Assembly: GCA_963776565.1 (NCBI GenBank)
Contig: CAVZNF010000005.1
Coordinates: forward strand, 186,001-250,000
Reading direction: 5' to 3'
DNA: 64,000 nucleotides
Source: GMQP-bins7 sp963776565
GTDB lineage: Bacteria; Actinomycetota; Thermoleophilia; Gaiellales; Gaiellaceae
Shown: positions 25,398-32,764 of the stretch, piece by piece
How the letters are laid out: every line of letters starts with the position of its first letter
Numbering within the stretch: the first letter of the stretch is position 1
Translations under genes and position numbers: made by a program
The notes under the pieces: model-generated
Seen by the model: the letters and a program-made list of their open reading frames with translations, nothing else
What the model was told of the DNA's origin: nothing
Databases searched by the model: none

Positions 25398-27065
25398 ATG
25401 GCGACGACCCAGGATCGGCCGTCGCGGAACCTCGGGCGACTGTCCGAGATCGCACAGGTGGCGGCACGCCACGGCTTCGGCTACTTCCTCCGCCGGAACC
25501 GGCTCGGCGACCTCGTCCCCGGCGACGCGAACGGGAACGCCGCGACCGCCTCTGACCGTGGCAAGCGCCTGCGCGCGATGCTCGACGAGCTCGGGCCGAC
25601 GTTCGTCAAGTTCGGTCAGCTCCTCTCGACGCGTCCCGACGTCGTCCCGCCGGACATCGTCGCCGAGCTCCGCGGCCTCCAGGACGACGCGTCGCCGATC
25701 CCGTTCGAGCAGGTGCGCGACGTCGTCGAGGCGGAGCTCGACCTGCGCATGGATCGCGCGTTCCTCGAGTTCGACTTCGCGCCGCTCGCGTCGGCGTCGA
25801 TCGGACAGGTGCACCGCGCGGTGCTGCCCGACGGCCGCGAGGTCGCGGTCAAGGTGCAGCGCCCGACCGCCGCGGAGCAGATCGAGGCCGACCTCGGCTT
25901 GCTCTACCAGGCGGCGAAGCTCCTGCGCGAGCGCGTCAAGGCGCTCGAGTTCATGGATCCCCGAGAGCTCGTGGACGAGTTCGCGCGCTCCATCCGCCTC
26001 GAGCTCGACTACGGCCACGAGGCGCGGAACGCGGAGATGTTCCACCGCAACTTCGCCCGCGACGAGCGCGTCGTCGTACCGCAGGTCATCAGGCAGTACT
26101 CGACGGCGCGAATCCTGACGCTCGAGTTCCTTCGCGGCACGAAGATCGCGGATCTCGACGTGGAGGCGCTGCGGCCCGACGAGCGTCGCGACATCTCGCA
26201 TGCTCTCGCGGACGCGTGGATGACGATGGTGTTCCGGCACGGCTTCTTCCATGCCGACCCGCACCCGGCGAACATCTTCTTGCTCGAGTCGGGTGCGCTG
26301 GGTCTCGTCGACTTCGGCCAGGCGGGAAAGCTCACCGAGGACGACATGGCGAAGCTGACGATGCTCTTCGTCGACGCTGCCACGGAGAACGTGGATGCGA
26401 TCCCGCGTCGGCTGCGCGACCTGGGCGTCCGCTACGACGCTGCGCGCGAGCAGGAGTTCCGCTCGGAGCTCCAGGTTCTCTTCGATCGCTACTACGGCAG
26501 CAGGCTCTCCGACATCGATCCCTTGCAGGTGATTCGCGAGGGGTTCCAGCTCATCTACTCGATGAACCTCAAGCTGCCGAGCCGCTTCGTCATCCTCGAC
26601 AAGGCGATCGCGACGCTCGCGTCGGTCGGGCAGGAGGTGTATCCGGAGTTCAACGTGTTCGAGGTCGCGAAGCCGTACGCGCGCGGCTTGCTCGCGGATC
26701 GCTTCCATCCGCGCGCGCTCTCGCAACGGGCTCGCGTCGAGGCGCTCGGGCTCGCGTCGATCGCGCGCGACGTGCCGTACCAGGTGTCCGACGTGCTCGA
26801 GCAGCTGCGCCAGGGCACGTTCCAGGTGCACATCGAGAACCCGGGCATCGACGAGATCGACGATCACATCGACAAGGCGACGAACCGGATCGCGGTTGCG
26901 CTCGTCATCCTCGGCGGGCTCATGGGCTCGGCGATCATCGGCGTCTTCGCGAAGGGCGGCCCGCACGCGCTCGGCATCCACCTCCTCGCGCTGGCCGGTT
27001 TCCTGATCGCGGGCGTCTTCGGGACCTGGCTGGTCTGGGGGATTCTGAGACACGGCAGGCTGTAG
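25398..27065 (+). CDS. ABC1/UbiB-family atypical protein kinase-like ATPase
   Basis: Membrane-anchored member of the ABC1/ADCK/UbiB family, implicated in isoprenoid lipid and quinone metabolism. 555 residues. The KxGQ motif is KFGQLLSTRPD at residue 71. The Ala-rich nucleotide loop is PLASASIGQVHRAVL, the phosphate-binding Lys lies in VAVKVQRP, and the ExD motif is ELDYGHEARNAE. The catalytic loop is HADPHPANIFLL near residue 291 and the metal-binding motif DFGQAGKL follows. Two C-terminal TM helices (VALVILGGLMGSAIIGVF and LHLLALAGFLIAGVFGTWLV-like) anchor it. All family-defining residues are present. No quinone biosynthesis genes adjoin it. Confidence 0.93.
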   Translation: MATTQDRPSRNLGRLSEIAQVAARHGFGYFLRRNRLGDLVPGDANGNAATASDRGKRLRAMLDELGPTFVKFGQLLSTRPDVVPPDIVAELRGLQDDASPIPFEQVRDVVEAELDLRMDRAFLEFDFAPLASASIGQVHRAVLPDGREVAVKVQRPTAAEQIEADLGLLYQAAKLLRERVKALEFMDPRELVDEFARSIRLELDYGHEARNAEMFHRNFARDERVVVPQVIRQYSTARILTLEFLRGTKIADLDVEALRPDERRDISHALADAWMTMVFRHGFFHADPHPANIFLLESGALGLVDFGQAGKLTEDDMAKLTMLFVDAATENVDAIPRRLRDLGVRYDAAREQEFRSELQVLFDRYYGSRLSDIDPLQVIREGFQLIYSMNLKLPSRFVILDKAIATLASVGQEVYPEFNVFEVAKPYARGLLADRFHPRALSQRARVEALGLASIARDVPYQVSDVLEQLRQGTFQVHIENPGIDEIDDHIDKATNRIAVALVILGGLMGSAIIGVFAKGGPHALGIHLLALAGFLIAGVFGTWLVWGILRHGRL

Positions 27066-27166
27066 CTCTCGGCCATGTCGGTGTGGGACGACTGAGGAAG
27101 GGTTGTCGCAGATCCGCTGCAAAGGACATCTGGCGAAGAGCGTTCGACCGGGCTAGCGTCGACTGC

Positions 27167-27838
27167 ATGCCGAGTGCCGTCCTCGTTGCCGAGCCTGAGC
27201 CCGAGACGCGCGAATACCTGGGCCGTCAGCTTCGCGACGACGGCTTCGACGTCCTCGGTGCAGCGCGCAGAAGCGAGGCGCTCGAGCTGGCGGAGACCGC
27301 ACGGCCCGACGTCGTGCTCCTCGCCGAGCTCGAGCTCTGCCTTCGTCTCCGCCGGGGTGAGCCGGGTCGGAGCTGGGATCGCAACGTGCCCGTCATCGTG
27401 CTCGCGCCGACGTCGGATCCCGTCGAGCGGGTGCGCGCGCTCGACCGCGGTGCGGACGATGTCATGGGCCGGCCGTTCTCCTACGAGGAGCTGCTCGCGC
27501 GGATCCGCGCGCTCCTGAGACGGAGCTCGGCGATGACGGGCGACATGATCGTCGCAGGCGACCTCGTGATCGACCGACCGACGCGCAGGGTGCACGTCCG
27601 CGACACGTCCGTGATCCTTTCGGCGAAGGAGTTCGAGCTCGTCGCCAAGCTCGCGTCGGAGCCATATCGCGTCTTCACGAAGGAAGATCTCTTGAGAGAG
27701 GTGTGGGGCTACCGCGCCCTCGGGCGTACCAGGACTCTGGAGTCGCACGCCTCACGAGTTCGGAAGAAGCTCTGCATCGATCCGAACGATCGGTTCATCG
27801 TGAACGTTTGGGGCGTGGGCTATCGCATGCTCGACTGA
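27167..27838 (+). CDS. Atypical OmpR-family response regulator lacking the phospho-acceptor Asp
   Basis: Protein of 223 residues from ATG 27167. The C-terminal winged helix is intact (ILSAKEFELVAKLASEPYRV, RTLESHASRVRKKL, VNVWGVGYRML). The receiver domain is degenerate. At the end of beta-3, where regulators have LxDxxLP, this one reads VVLLAELELCLRL, with Ala53 at the phospho-acceptor position. The acidic pocket is reduced to AEPEPE and the beta-5 Lys is Arg (MGRPFSYEE). It should therefore not be controlled by ordinary Asp phosphorylation. No kinase gene adjoins. Its 3' end is one of two imperfect direct repeats bracketing the next 1.2 kb. Identity as a transcription factor is solid; signal and targets are unknown. 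Confidence 0.88.
   Translation: MPSAVLVAEPEPETREYLGRQLRDDGFDVLGAARRSEALELAETARPDVVLLAELELCLRLRRGEPGRSWDRNVPVIVLAPTSDPVERVRALDRGADDVMGRPFSYEELLARIRALLRRSSAMTGDMIVAGDLVIDRPTRRVHVRDTSVILSAKEFELVAKLASEPYRVFTKEDLLREVWGYRALGRTRTLESHASRVRKKLCIDPNDRFIVNVWGVGYRMLD
27806..27835 (+). repeat. Left copy of imperfect direct repeat in response-regulator 3' end
   Basis: The last codons of the degenerate regulator (VWGVGYRML) share TATCGCATGCT and TGGGGCGT with the sequence at 29061-29090. Over 26 aligned bases there are three mismatches, then a one-base gap and a shared GACT. The two copies bracket about 1.2 kb of atypical DNA, as an insertion into the 3' end of a gene would. Confidence 0.55.
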
Positions 27839-28280
27839 CGCTACGTCGAGGTCGAGAGACGATGATTTCGTCGTTGGCGGCCAAGGTGATCACTCGTGCG
27901 AAGCAGCTGCGATCGTGGCGCGCACGATGGCGGCGACGAGCGTGACGCAAGCCCGAGGATGGTGGGGCCGGCCGTGGGAAAAGGGGTCGACCGACGGCCA
28001 GACTCGTCAGTTCTCTGTCGCCCCCTCATTGGACAGACGAGCCACACCCGGCCCCGGCAGCATTATGCACCGCTAGGCACAAACGAGGCAAGCGATGTCG
28101 TGCCGCCAAGCCTGAGGTCCTGGCGGGGCCAACTGACAGAGCCAGGACTGCCGGCCAGACGCGGTGCGGGCGATCGCGGAGCGCTGGGCTACACTTTGAG
28201 TTACCTACATAGCTCCTCCTTCCGCCCTGACTGCACTCATCCGAGCCACTGCGTCAGGACGAGCGGAAAGGGGAGGCGCA
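27839..28280. other. 442-bp stretch without a confident gene
   Basis: I see no well-supported gene here. A 27-codon ORF (27862-27945, MISSLAAKVITRAKQLRSWR...) is weak, with only a poor upstream GAGG. Base composition is more even than in the surrounding genes (for example around 28050-28110 and 28190-28230), unlike the dense coding DNA nearby. TACACT at about 28191-28196 could be a -10 element for the gene at 28281 but no good -35 precedes it. The stretch lies inside the segment bracketed by the imperfect direct repeats. Confidence 0.4.
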
Positions 28281-28574
28281 ATGTCCCCCAATTTGACTGA
28301 CCCGCTGCTCGCGAAGCTCGACGCGCTGCTCGATCAGGCCGTGAGGGTGGTTCCCCGTCCGCGCAACAACTTCTCCTCTGCGATTCGCGCCATGCACAAC
28401 GGGCGCTATGACGCTCCGCTGCACAGCGGGCGCCATGACACTCCGCACGGTCACTTTCCTCGCCTCGAAGTACACGAAATGCTGGCGAGAGACATCAGTG
28501 CCGCAGTCGACGCCGGCGAACCCGCAGGGCGCGAATCTGAGTTCCTCAAGCGCGTTTCCGTCCGTCTGGTGTAG
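28281..28574 (+). CDS. Hypothetical protein (97 aa) with an internal 9-residue duplication
   Basis: Starts at ATG 28281 with an excellent Shine-Dalgarno (GGGGAGG, four bases before the ATG), which is the best evidence that it is a gene. The product is soluble, with an N-terminal amphipathic helix (LTDPLLAKLDALLDQAVRVV), a His/Arg-rich middle made of two similar 9-residue units (HNGRYDAPL, HSGRHDTPH), and a helical C-terminus. No family recognised and no membrane segment or signal. It sits in the variable segment between the direct repeats. It might be a small accessory or mobile-element cargo gene. Confidence 0.5.
   Translation: MSPNLTDPLLAKLDALLDQAVRVVPRPRNNFSSAIRAMHNGRYDAPLHSGRHDTPHGHFPRLEVHEMLARDISAAVDAGEPAGRESEFLKRVSVRLV
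28394..28447 (+). repeat. Tandem 27-bp duplication inside the 97-aa gene
   Basis: Units 28394-28420 and 28421-28447 match at all but about five positions (GCACAACGGGCGCTATGACG versus GCACAGCGGGCGCCATGACA at their starts). The unit length is a multiple of three, so the frame is kept. Some differences between units are synonymous and others change residues. Confidence 0.7.
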
Positions 28575-28607
28575 CGGCTTGAGCCGATGAGTCGCCAGAA
28601 GTGCCCG

Positions 28608-29021
28608 TCAATCGGACGGAGCGCGTTCGAGTTCGGACTCGCCGAGGTTCTCCAGCTCGTAGCGAACGATCTTCCCGTCGCGCACGGTGTAGACGAGCCG
28701 GTGCGTCTTCACGTACGCGACCTCGCCGGATTCCTTCGACGTGTAGATCAATCGATTGAGCGAGCCAACTCGGCCGTCCCCGAAGTCCTCCAGCTCGCCC
28801 CGCTCTTCTGAGAAATCGAGACTCTCGTCGGGCAGTAGCTCGTCGGCGGCTCCGCCACTGGCGTACCACTCGAGAACTGCATCGATTCCGCGCACGCGTG
28901 ATACCCCGCCGCGGTTCGGGACGACCCATTCCACGTCGTCTGCGAGGACGTCCTCAACGGCTCCACGCTCAAAATTCGACGCGCGCCAACGGTTGATGGT
29001 CTCCATCGCCTCGCTGCTCAC
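28608..29021 (-). CDS. SnoaL-like / NTF2-fold protein
   Basis: Protein of 137 residues with the SnoaL-like pattern: N-terminal helices with ETINRWRASNFERGAVEDVL, then DDVEWVVPN, the GIDAVLEWYAS helix and a set of C-terminal strands (RLIYTSKESGEVAYVKTHRL, YTVRDGKIVRYELEN). These small cone-shaped proteins are either hydrolases/isomerases or ligand-binding domains. No catalytic residue assignment is possible here. It lies on the opposite strand to the surrounding regulator and inside the repeat-bracketed segment. Confidence 0.75.
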   Translation of the reverse strand: MSSEAMETINRWRASNFERGAVEDVLADDVEWVVPNRGGVSRVRGIDAVLEWYASGGAADELLPDESLDFSEERGELEDFGDGRVGSLNRLIYTSKESGEVAYVKTHRLVYTVRDGKIVRYELENLGESELERAPSD

Positions 29022-29060
29022 GCTGAGAGCTTACGCCCTGTGCTTGCTCGGTCGCTACGA

Positions 29061-29096
29061 GTGTGGGGCGTCGGGTATCGCATGCTGACTAGGTGA
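29061..29096 (+). pseudogene. Remnant of a response-regulator 3' end / right copy of the direct repeat
   Basis: Reads VWGVGYRMLTR-stop in frame with GTG 29061, the exact consensus C-terminus of OmpR-family regulators, preceded only by a few residues (SLR) and no domain. It is therefore either the leftover 3' tail of a second regulator gene or a duplicated attachment-type repeat of the 3' end of the regulator gene that stops at 27838. Too short to encode anything functional. Confidence 0.6.
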
Positions 29097-29098
29097 CG

Positions 29099-29656
29099 TC
29101 AGCGGGCGCCCTCGAGCTCGAGGAGCTTGACCTTGCGATCGAGGCCGCCCGCGTAACCGGTCAGGTCCCCTGTCGAGCCGACCACGCGATGGCACGGAAG
29201 GACGATGGGGATGCGGTTGCGATTCATGACCGTGCCCACGGCTCGGGCCGCGCGTGGATGGCCGACGCGCTGCGCGAGAGCGCCGTATGTGGTCGTCTCC
29301 CCGTAGGGAACGCGCGCGAGCTCGTCGAGGACGGAGATCGTGAATGCCGGCAGCTCTCGCAGGTCGAGCGTCAGGTCGAACGCGCGGCGGCGGCCCGCGA
29401 AGTACTCGTCGAGCTCGCGGCGCGCGCCGTCGACGCTTCGCGGCGAGCGGAGGACGCGCGGGCCGGCGATGCGGGCGAGCTGCTCGAGCCGCTCGCCCGG
29501 GTCGGGGTCGAACGAGATCGTCGCGAGGCCGCGATCCGACGCCGCCACGAGGAGATCGCCGATGGGCGAGTCGACGACGTCGTAGCCGACGTCGATCAGG
29601 CCGAGCGTCGCGGCCGCGTCACGGAAGCGACGGTCGAGATCCGGAGAGACGGTCAT
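29099..29656 (-). CDS. ogt: Methylated-DNA--protein-cysteine methyltransferase
   Basis: Suicide enzyme that removes alkyl groups from O6 of guanine. 185 residues. The active-site motif is IPIVLPCHRVVGSTGDLTGY with the acceptor Cys155. The helix-turn-helix region is VPYGETTTYGALAQRVGHPR with the asparagine hinge MNRN. The N-terminal RNase-H-like domain is longer than minimal. The ATG at 29656 overlaps the stop of the ECF sigma factor gene upstream (ATGA), so the two are in one operon with sigma first. This pairing suggests alkylation-damage-related control or simple co-transcription. Confidence 0.93.
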   Translation of the reverse strand: MTVSPDLDRRFRDAAATLGLIDVGYDVVDSPIGDLLVAASDRGLATISFDPDPGERLEQLARIAGPRVLRSPRSVDGARRELDEYFAGRRRAFDLTLDLRELPAFTISVLDELARVPYGETTTYGALAQRVGHPRAARAVGTVMNRNRIPIVLPCHRVVGSTGDLTGYAGGLDRKVKLLELEGAR

Positions 29657-30117
29657 GAGGTGATCCTCCTTCGAATGCGTCGAACGCCCGTGGACGTGGC
29701 TTGTCGGGCCGCGTCCGGTGACGAGCCGAGCGCGGACGCGATCTGTTCGTACGAGAGGTCGTAGCCGTAGCGGAGAACGACGGCGGCTCGCTCTTTCGGG
29801 CCGAGGCCGTCGGTCAGCTCGGCGAGCTCCGCGTAGGCAGGCCGCGTGTCGTCGTCGGCCACCTCGACGAGCTCGCTCGTGGGGCGTGCCCGTCGCAGCA
29901 CGTCGAGCGCGACGTTCTGCGCGATGGTGAGCACCCAGGCACGCAGATGCTCGCCGTGGTCGAGCCGTCCGTAGGCACGCAGCGCGCGCAGGAACGTCTC
30001 CTGGAACGCATCGTCGGCGCGATCGACGCCGAGCCTTCGACGGAGCAGCCGAAGAACCTCGGCCCGATGCTCCTCGTAGAAGCGCTCGAACGGGGGGATC
30101 GCCACGGTCTGCATCAT
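29653..30117 (-). CDS. ECF-type RNA polymerase sigma factor
   Basis: Protein of 154 residues. Sigma region 2 spans about 10-75 (RLLRRRLGVDRADDAFQETF, then LRAWVLTIAQNVALDVLRR) and region 4 about 105-150 (LGPKERAAVVLRYGYDLSYE, QIASALGSSPDAAR). There is no extra C-terminal domain and no anti-sigma gene next to it. It starts at ATG 30117 (a second ATG follows directly) and is translationally coupled to ogt. It is divergent from the PfkB kinase gene with 43 bases between start codons. ECF factors often regulate their own promoter, which would place the target in that short gap. Confidence 0.88.
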   Translation of the reverse strand: MMQTVAIPPFERFYEEHRAEVLRLLRRRLGVDRADDAFQETFLRALRAYGRLDHGEHLRAWVLTIAQNVALDVLRRARPTSELVEVADDDTRPAYAELAELTDGLGPKERAAVVLRYGYDLSYEQIASALGSSPDAARQATSTGVRRIRRRITS

Positions 30118-30160
30118 CCTCGTCAAACGCTCGTCGCCGTCGATCTGTGAGCATGCCGGG

Positions 30161-30976
30161 ATGAGAGCCGCTGTCGTCGGGCACGTCGAGTGGATCGAGT
30201 TCGTCCCGGTCGAGGCCGTGCCGCGTCCCGGCGAGATCGTCCACGCGGACGAGTCGTGGGAGCAGGCGGCCGGTGGAGGCTCCGTTGCCGCCGTCCAGCT
30301 TGCGCAGCTCGCGGACTCCGTCGACTTCTTCACCGTGCTCGGGAACGACGAGCCTGCACAACTCGCGCGTGCCGAGCTCGAGGCGCGCGGCGTCACCGTG
30401 CACGCGACGTCGGTCGAGGCGCCGCAGCGCAGCGGCTTCACGCTCATCGACGACACCGGTGAGCGCACGATCACGACGATCGGTCGGAAGCTGCATCCAC
30501 GTGGCCACGACGAGTCGCTTCCGTGGCACGAGCTCGCGCGTTGCGACGCCGTGTACTTCTGCGCGGGCGATGCCGATGCGTTGCTTCTTGCCCGTCGCGC
30601 ACGCGTGCTCGTCGCCACCGCGCGCGAGCTCTCGACGTTGAGGCAGGCGTCGGTGGAGCTCGATGTGCTGGTCTCGAGCGGAAAGGACGAAGCGGAGCGG
30701 TACCACCCGGGTCAGCTCGATCCCGAGCCGCGCATCGTCGTGACGACATCGGGCGCGCTCGGAGGCTGGGCGCAGCCCGGAGGTCCCTACAAGGCGGCGC
30801 CGCTTCCGCCCGATCCCGCCGACGCGTACGGCGCGGGGGACTGCTTCGCGTCCGGGCTCGCCTTCGCGCTCGCGGCCGGGCTCGAGGGGCTCGATGCGCT
30901 CGACTTCGCCGCGCGCTGCGGCGCCGGCGCGATCGCCGGCCCTGGCGTCCATGCGGAGGCGATTTCGCTCGTGTAG
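30161..30976 (+). CDS. PfkB-family carbohydrate kinase
   Basis: Ribokinase-like sugar or nucleoside kinase of 271 residues. The PfkB signature 2 is PADAYGAGDCFASGLAFALA near residue 225, with the catalytic Asp in GAGD. The N-terminal substrate-binding part includes AAGGGSVAAVQLAQL and FFTVLGNDEPA. The chain is shorter than typical ribokinases (300-320) and lacks a clear first PfkB signature. The substrate cannot be inferred. It is the last gene before the dcw cluster. Confidence 0.85.
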   Translation: MRAAVVGHVEWIEFVPVEAVPRPGEIVHADESWEQAAGGGSVAAVQLAQLADSVDFFTVLGNDEPAQLARAELEARGVTVHATSVEAPQRSGFTLIDDTGERTITTIGRKLHPRGHDESLPWHELARCDAVYFCAGDADALLLARRARVLVATARELSTLRQASVELDVLVSSGKDEAERYHPGQLDPEPRIVVTTSGALGGWAQPGGPYKAAPLPPDPADAYGAGDCFASGLAFALAAGLEGLDALDFAARCGAGAIAGPGVHAEAISLV

Positions 30977-31013
30977 ACGAACGCGGACACGAGTGGGGCG
31001 CAGGGGTTGCGTT

Positions 31014-31049
31014 GTGGAGGAAAGTGGAGTAAGGTGGGGCGCCGTGGGA
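31014..31049 (+). promoter_or_regulatory. MraZ-box array upstream of mraZ
   Basis: Four direct repeats of GTGGRR-type hexamers at exact 10-base spacing: GTGGAG 31014, GTGGAG 31024, GTGGGG 31034 and GTGGGA 31044, ending 20 bases before the mraZ ATG. A fifth GTGGGG lies at 30993. MraZ is known to bind tandem TGGGN/GTGG-type boxes with 10-bp periodicity in front of its own operon and to repress it, so this is very probably the autoregulatory operator of the dcw cluster. Confidence 0.85.
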
Positions 31050-31069
31050 GTCACACCACGACGCAGCCC

Positions 31070-31501
31070 ATGTTCTACGGAACCCACGAGCACACGATCG
31101 ACGAGAAGAACCGTCTCACGCTGCCCGCGAAGTTCCGTGACGGGCTCGGCGGGGACGTCGTCCTCGCGCGCGGGATCGACGGCACGATCGACGTCTATCC
31201 CCGTTCCACGTGGGAGTCGAGCGTCGAGCGGATCACCGCTCTCGACTCGCTCACGCGGGAGGCGCGCGAGATGAAGCGGTTCGTCTTCGCGGGAGCGACC
31301 GTGACCGAGGTCGACAAGCAGGGCCGCGTCCTCGTGCCGCCGGACCTCGCGCGTCACGCGGGCCTCGGGAAGGACGTCGCCGTCGTCGGTGTTCACGACC
31401 ACATCGAGATCTGGAACCGCCCGGAGTGGGCGTCTCACGTCAGTGCGATCGAAGGGAGCGTCGGAGATGTTGCCGAACGTGCAGCGGACAGACGCGGCTG
31501 A
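31070..31501 (+). CDS. mraZ: Transcriptional regulator MraZ
   Basis: First gene of the division and cell-wall cluster. 143 residues from ATG 31070 (MFYGTHEHTIDEKNRLTLPA), matching the family N-terminus; in-frame codons further upstream read through the operator. The product has two AbrB-like swapped-hairpin units (the second is ATVTEVDKQGRVLVPPDLAR). MraZ forms a ring and binds the tandem boxes just upstream. It overlaps rsmH by 35 bases. Confidence 0.94.
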   Translation: MFYGTHEHTIDEKNRLTLPAKFRDGLGGDVVLARGIDGTIDVYPRSTWESSVERITALDSLTREAREMKRFVFAGATVTEVDKQGRVLVPPDLARHAGLGKDVAVVGVHDHIEIWNRPEWASHVSAIEGSVGDVAERAADRRG

Positions 31502-32426
31502 TCACGTCCCCGTGCTCGCGGACGAGGTGCGCGAGCTCCTCGACGTGCAGCCGGGAGAGACGGTCGTCGATGCCACCTTCGGCGCGGGTGGGCACTCGCG
31601 CCTCCTCGTCGCCGACCTGCAGGGGAGCGGGAAGCTCGTCGCGATCGATCGTGACCCGAGCGTGCGTCCGTACTTCGACCGCGTGAAGGGAGCGACACGC
31701 GGCGTGCAGACCCGGTTCCTGCGCGGCGACTACGGCGTGGTGCTCTCGCAACTTGCGGGCAACGACGTGCGCGCGGATGCGGTGCTCCTCGACCTCGGCC
31801 TCTCCTCGATGCAGGTCGACCGACCGGAGCGCGGCTTCTCGTACGCGACGGACGCGCCGCTCGACATGCGGATGGATCCGTCTGACGAGCCCAGCGCCGC
31901 CGGTGTCGTCGCGACCTACGACGAGCGCGAGCTGGAGACCATCTTCCGCCGCTACGGCGAAGAACGCTACGCGCGCCAGATCGCACGTGGGATCGTGCGG
32001 CGGCGAGCGGAGGAGCCGATCGAGAGGACAGGGCAGCTCGTGGATGTCGTCCGTGCCTCGATTCCGGCGCCCGCACGCTTCGGCGAGGGGCATCCGGCGA
32101 AGCGCGTCTTCCAGGCGCTGCGCATCGAGGTGAACCACGAGCTCGAGTCGCTCGAGATCGGTCTCCCGGCCGCCTTCGAGATGCTGCGGCCAGGCGGGCG
32201 GCTCGCCGTCATCAGCTTCCACTCGCTCGAGGACCGGATCGTGAAGCGGTTCCTGCGCGAACGCGCGAAGGGCTGCACCTGCCCTCCCGAGCTTCCGGTG
32301 TGCGTGTGCGGGAAGGAGCCGGACGCGCGAATCCTCACGCCGAAGCCGGTGCGGCCCTCCGCGCATGAGATCGACGACAACCCGCGCGCGAGCTCGGCGC
32401 GACTCCGCGCGGCGGTTCGGGTCTGA
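31467..32426 (+). CDS. rsmH: 16S rRNA (cytosine-1402-N4)-methyltransferase RsmH
   Basis: SAM-dependent methyltransferase modifying C1402 in the ribosomal P site. 319 residues from ATG 31467 with GGAG just upstream. Signatures are DHVPVLADEVRELL, motif I VVDATFGAGGHSRLL, LLDLGLSSMQVDRPERGFS, GEERYARQIARGI, FQALRIEVNHELESLE, and ISFHSLEDRIVKRFLRE. Near the C-terminus lies a cysteine set (GCTCPPELPVCVCGKEP), common in this family. The stop overlaps the next ATG. Confidence 0.96.
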   Translation: MLPNVQRTDAADHVPVLADEVRELLDVQPGETVVDATFGAGGHSRLLVADLQGSGKLVAIDRDPSVRPYFDRVKGATRGVQTRFLRGDYGVVLSQLAGNDVRADAVLLDLGLSSMQVDRPERGFSYATDAPLDMRMDPSDEPSAAGVVATYDERELETIFRRYGEERYARQIARGIVRRRAEEPIERTGQLVDVVRASIPAPARFGEGHPAKRVFQALRIEVNHELESLEIGLPAAFEMLRPGGRLAVISFHSLEDRIVKRFLRERAKGCTCPPELPVCVCGKEPDARILTPKPVRPSAHEIDDNPRASSARLRAAVRV

Positions 32427-32764
32427 TGTCGACGATCGCGCAGCCGGCCCGCGTGCGGCGGGCGCGTACCGCCTCGTCGCCGCGCCGCCGGTCGTGGCTC
32501 GTGAGCGGCGGCGTCGCCTGGATCGTCGTCTTCGCGGTGTTGCTCGCAGGGGTCGTCGCGATCAACGTCGCCGTGCTCCGCCTGAACCTTCAGCTCGACC
32601 AGTCGGGACGCGAGCGCACCGACTTGAAGAACGACATCGCCGGGTTGCGGGCGGAGATCTCGAGCGCCGCTGCGACCACGCGGATCGAGCGACTCGCGCA
32701 GGGTGAGCTCGGTCTCCGCGAGGTGCAGCCCGAGGACACCACCTACATCCAGCTCGGCCGGTGA
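32426..32764 (+). CDS. ftsL: FtsL-like septum-formation protein
   Basis: Short bitopic membrane protein of 112 residues in the position of ftsL. It has a basic cytoplasmic N-terminus, TM helix GGVAWIVVFAVLLAGVVAIN, then an extracytoplasmic coiled coil (LRLNLQLDQSGRERTDLKND, AGLRAEISSAAATTRIERLA). FtsL is poorly conserved, so the call rests on topology and on location between rsmH and the PBP gene. It overlaps both neighbours by 1-4 bases. Confidence 0.85.
   Translation: MSTIAQPARVRRARTASSPRRRSWLVSGGVAWIVVFAVLLAGVVAINVAVLRLNLQLDQSGRERTDLKNDIAGLRAEISSAAATTRIERLAQGELGLREVQPEDTTYIQLGR

Noticed and set aside
24780..27122. Long minus-strand open frame opposite the UbiB-like kinase
   Set aside because: Antisense shadow of an intact, clearly homologous gene with no motifs of its own.
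27862..27945. 27-codon ORF MISSLAAKVITRAKQLRSWR...
   Set aside because: Weak ribosome-binding site, no conserved feature, in an otherwise non-coding stretch.
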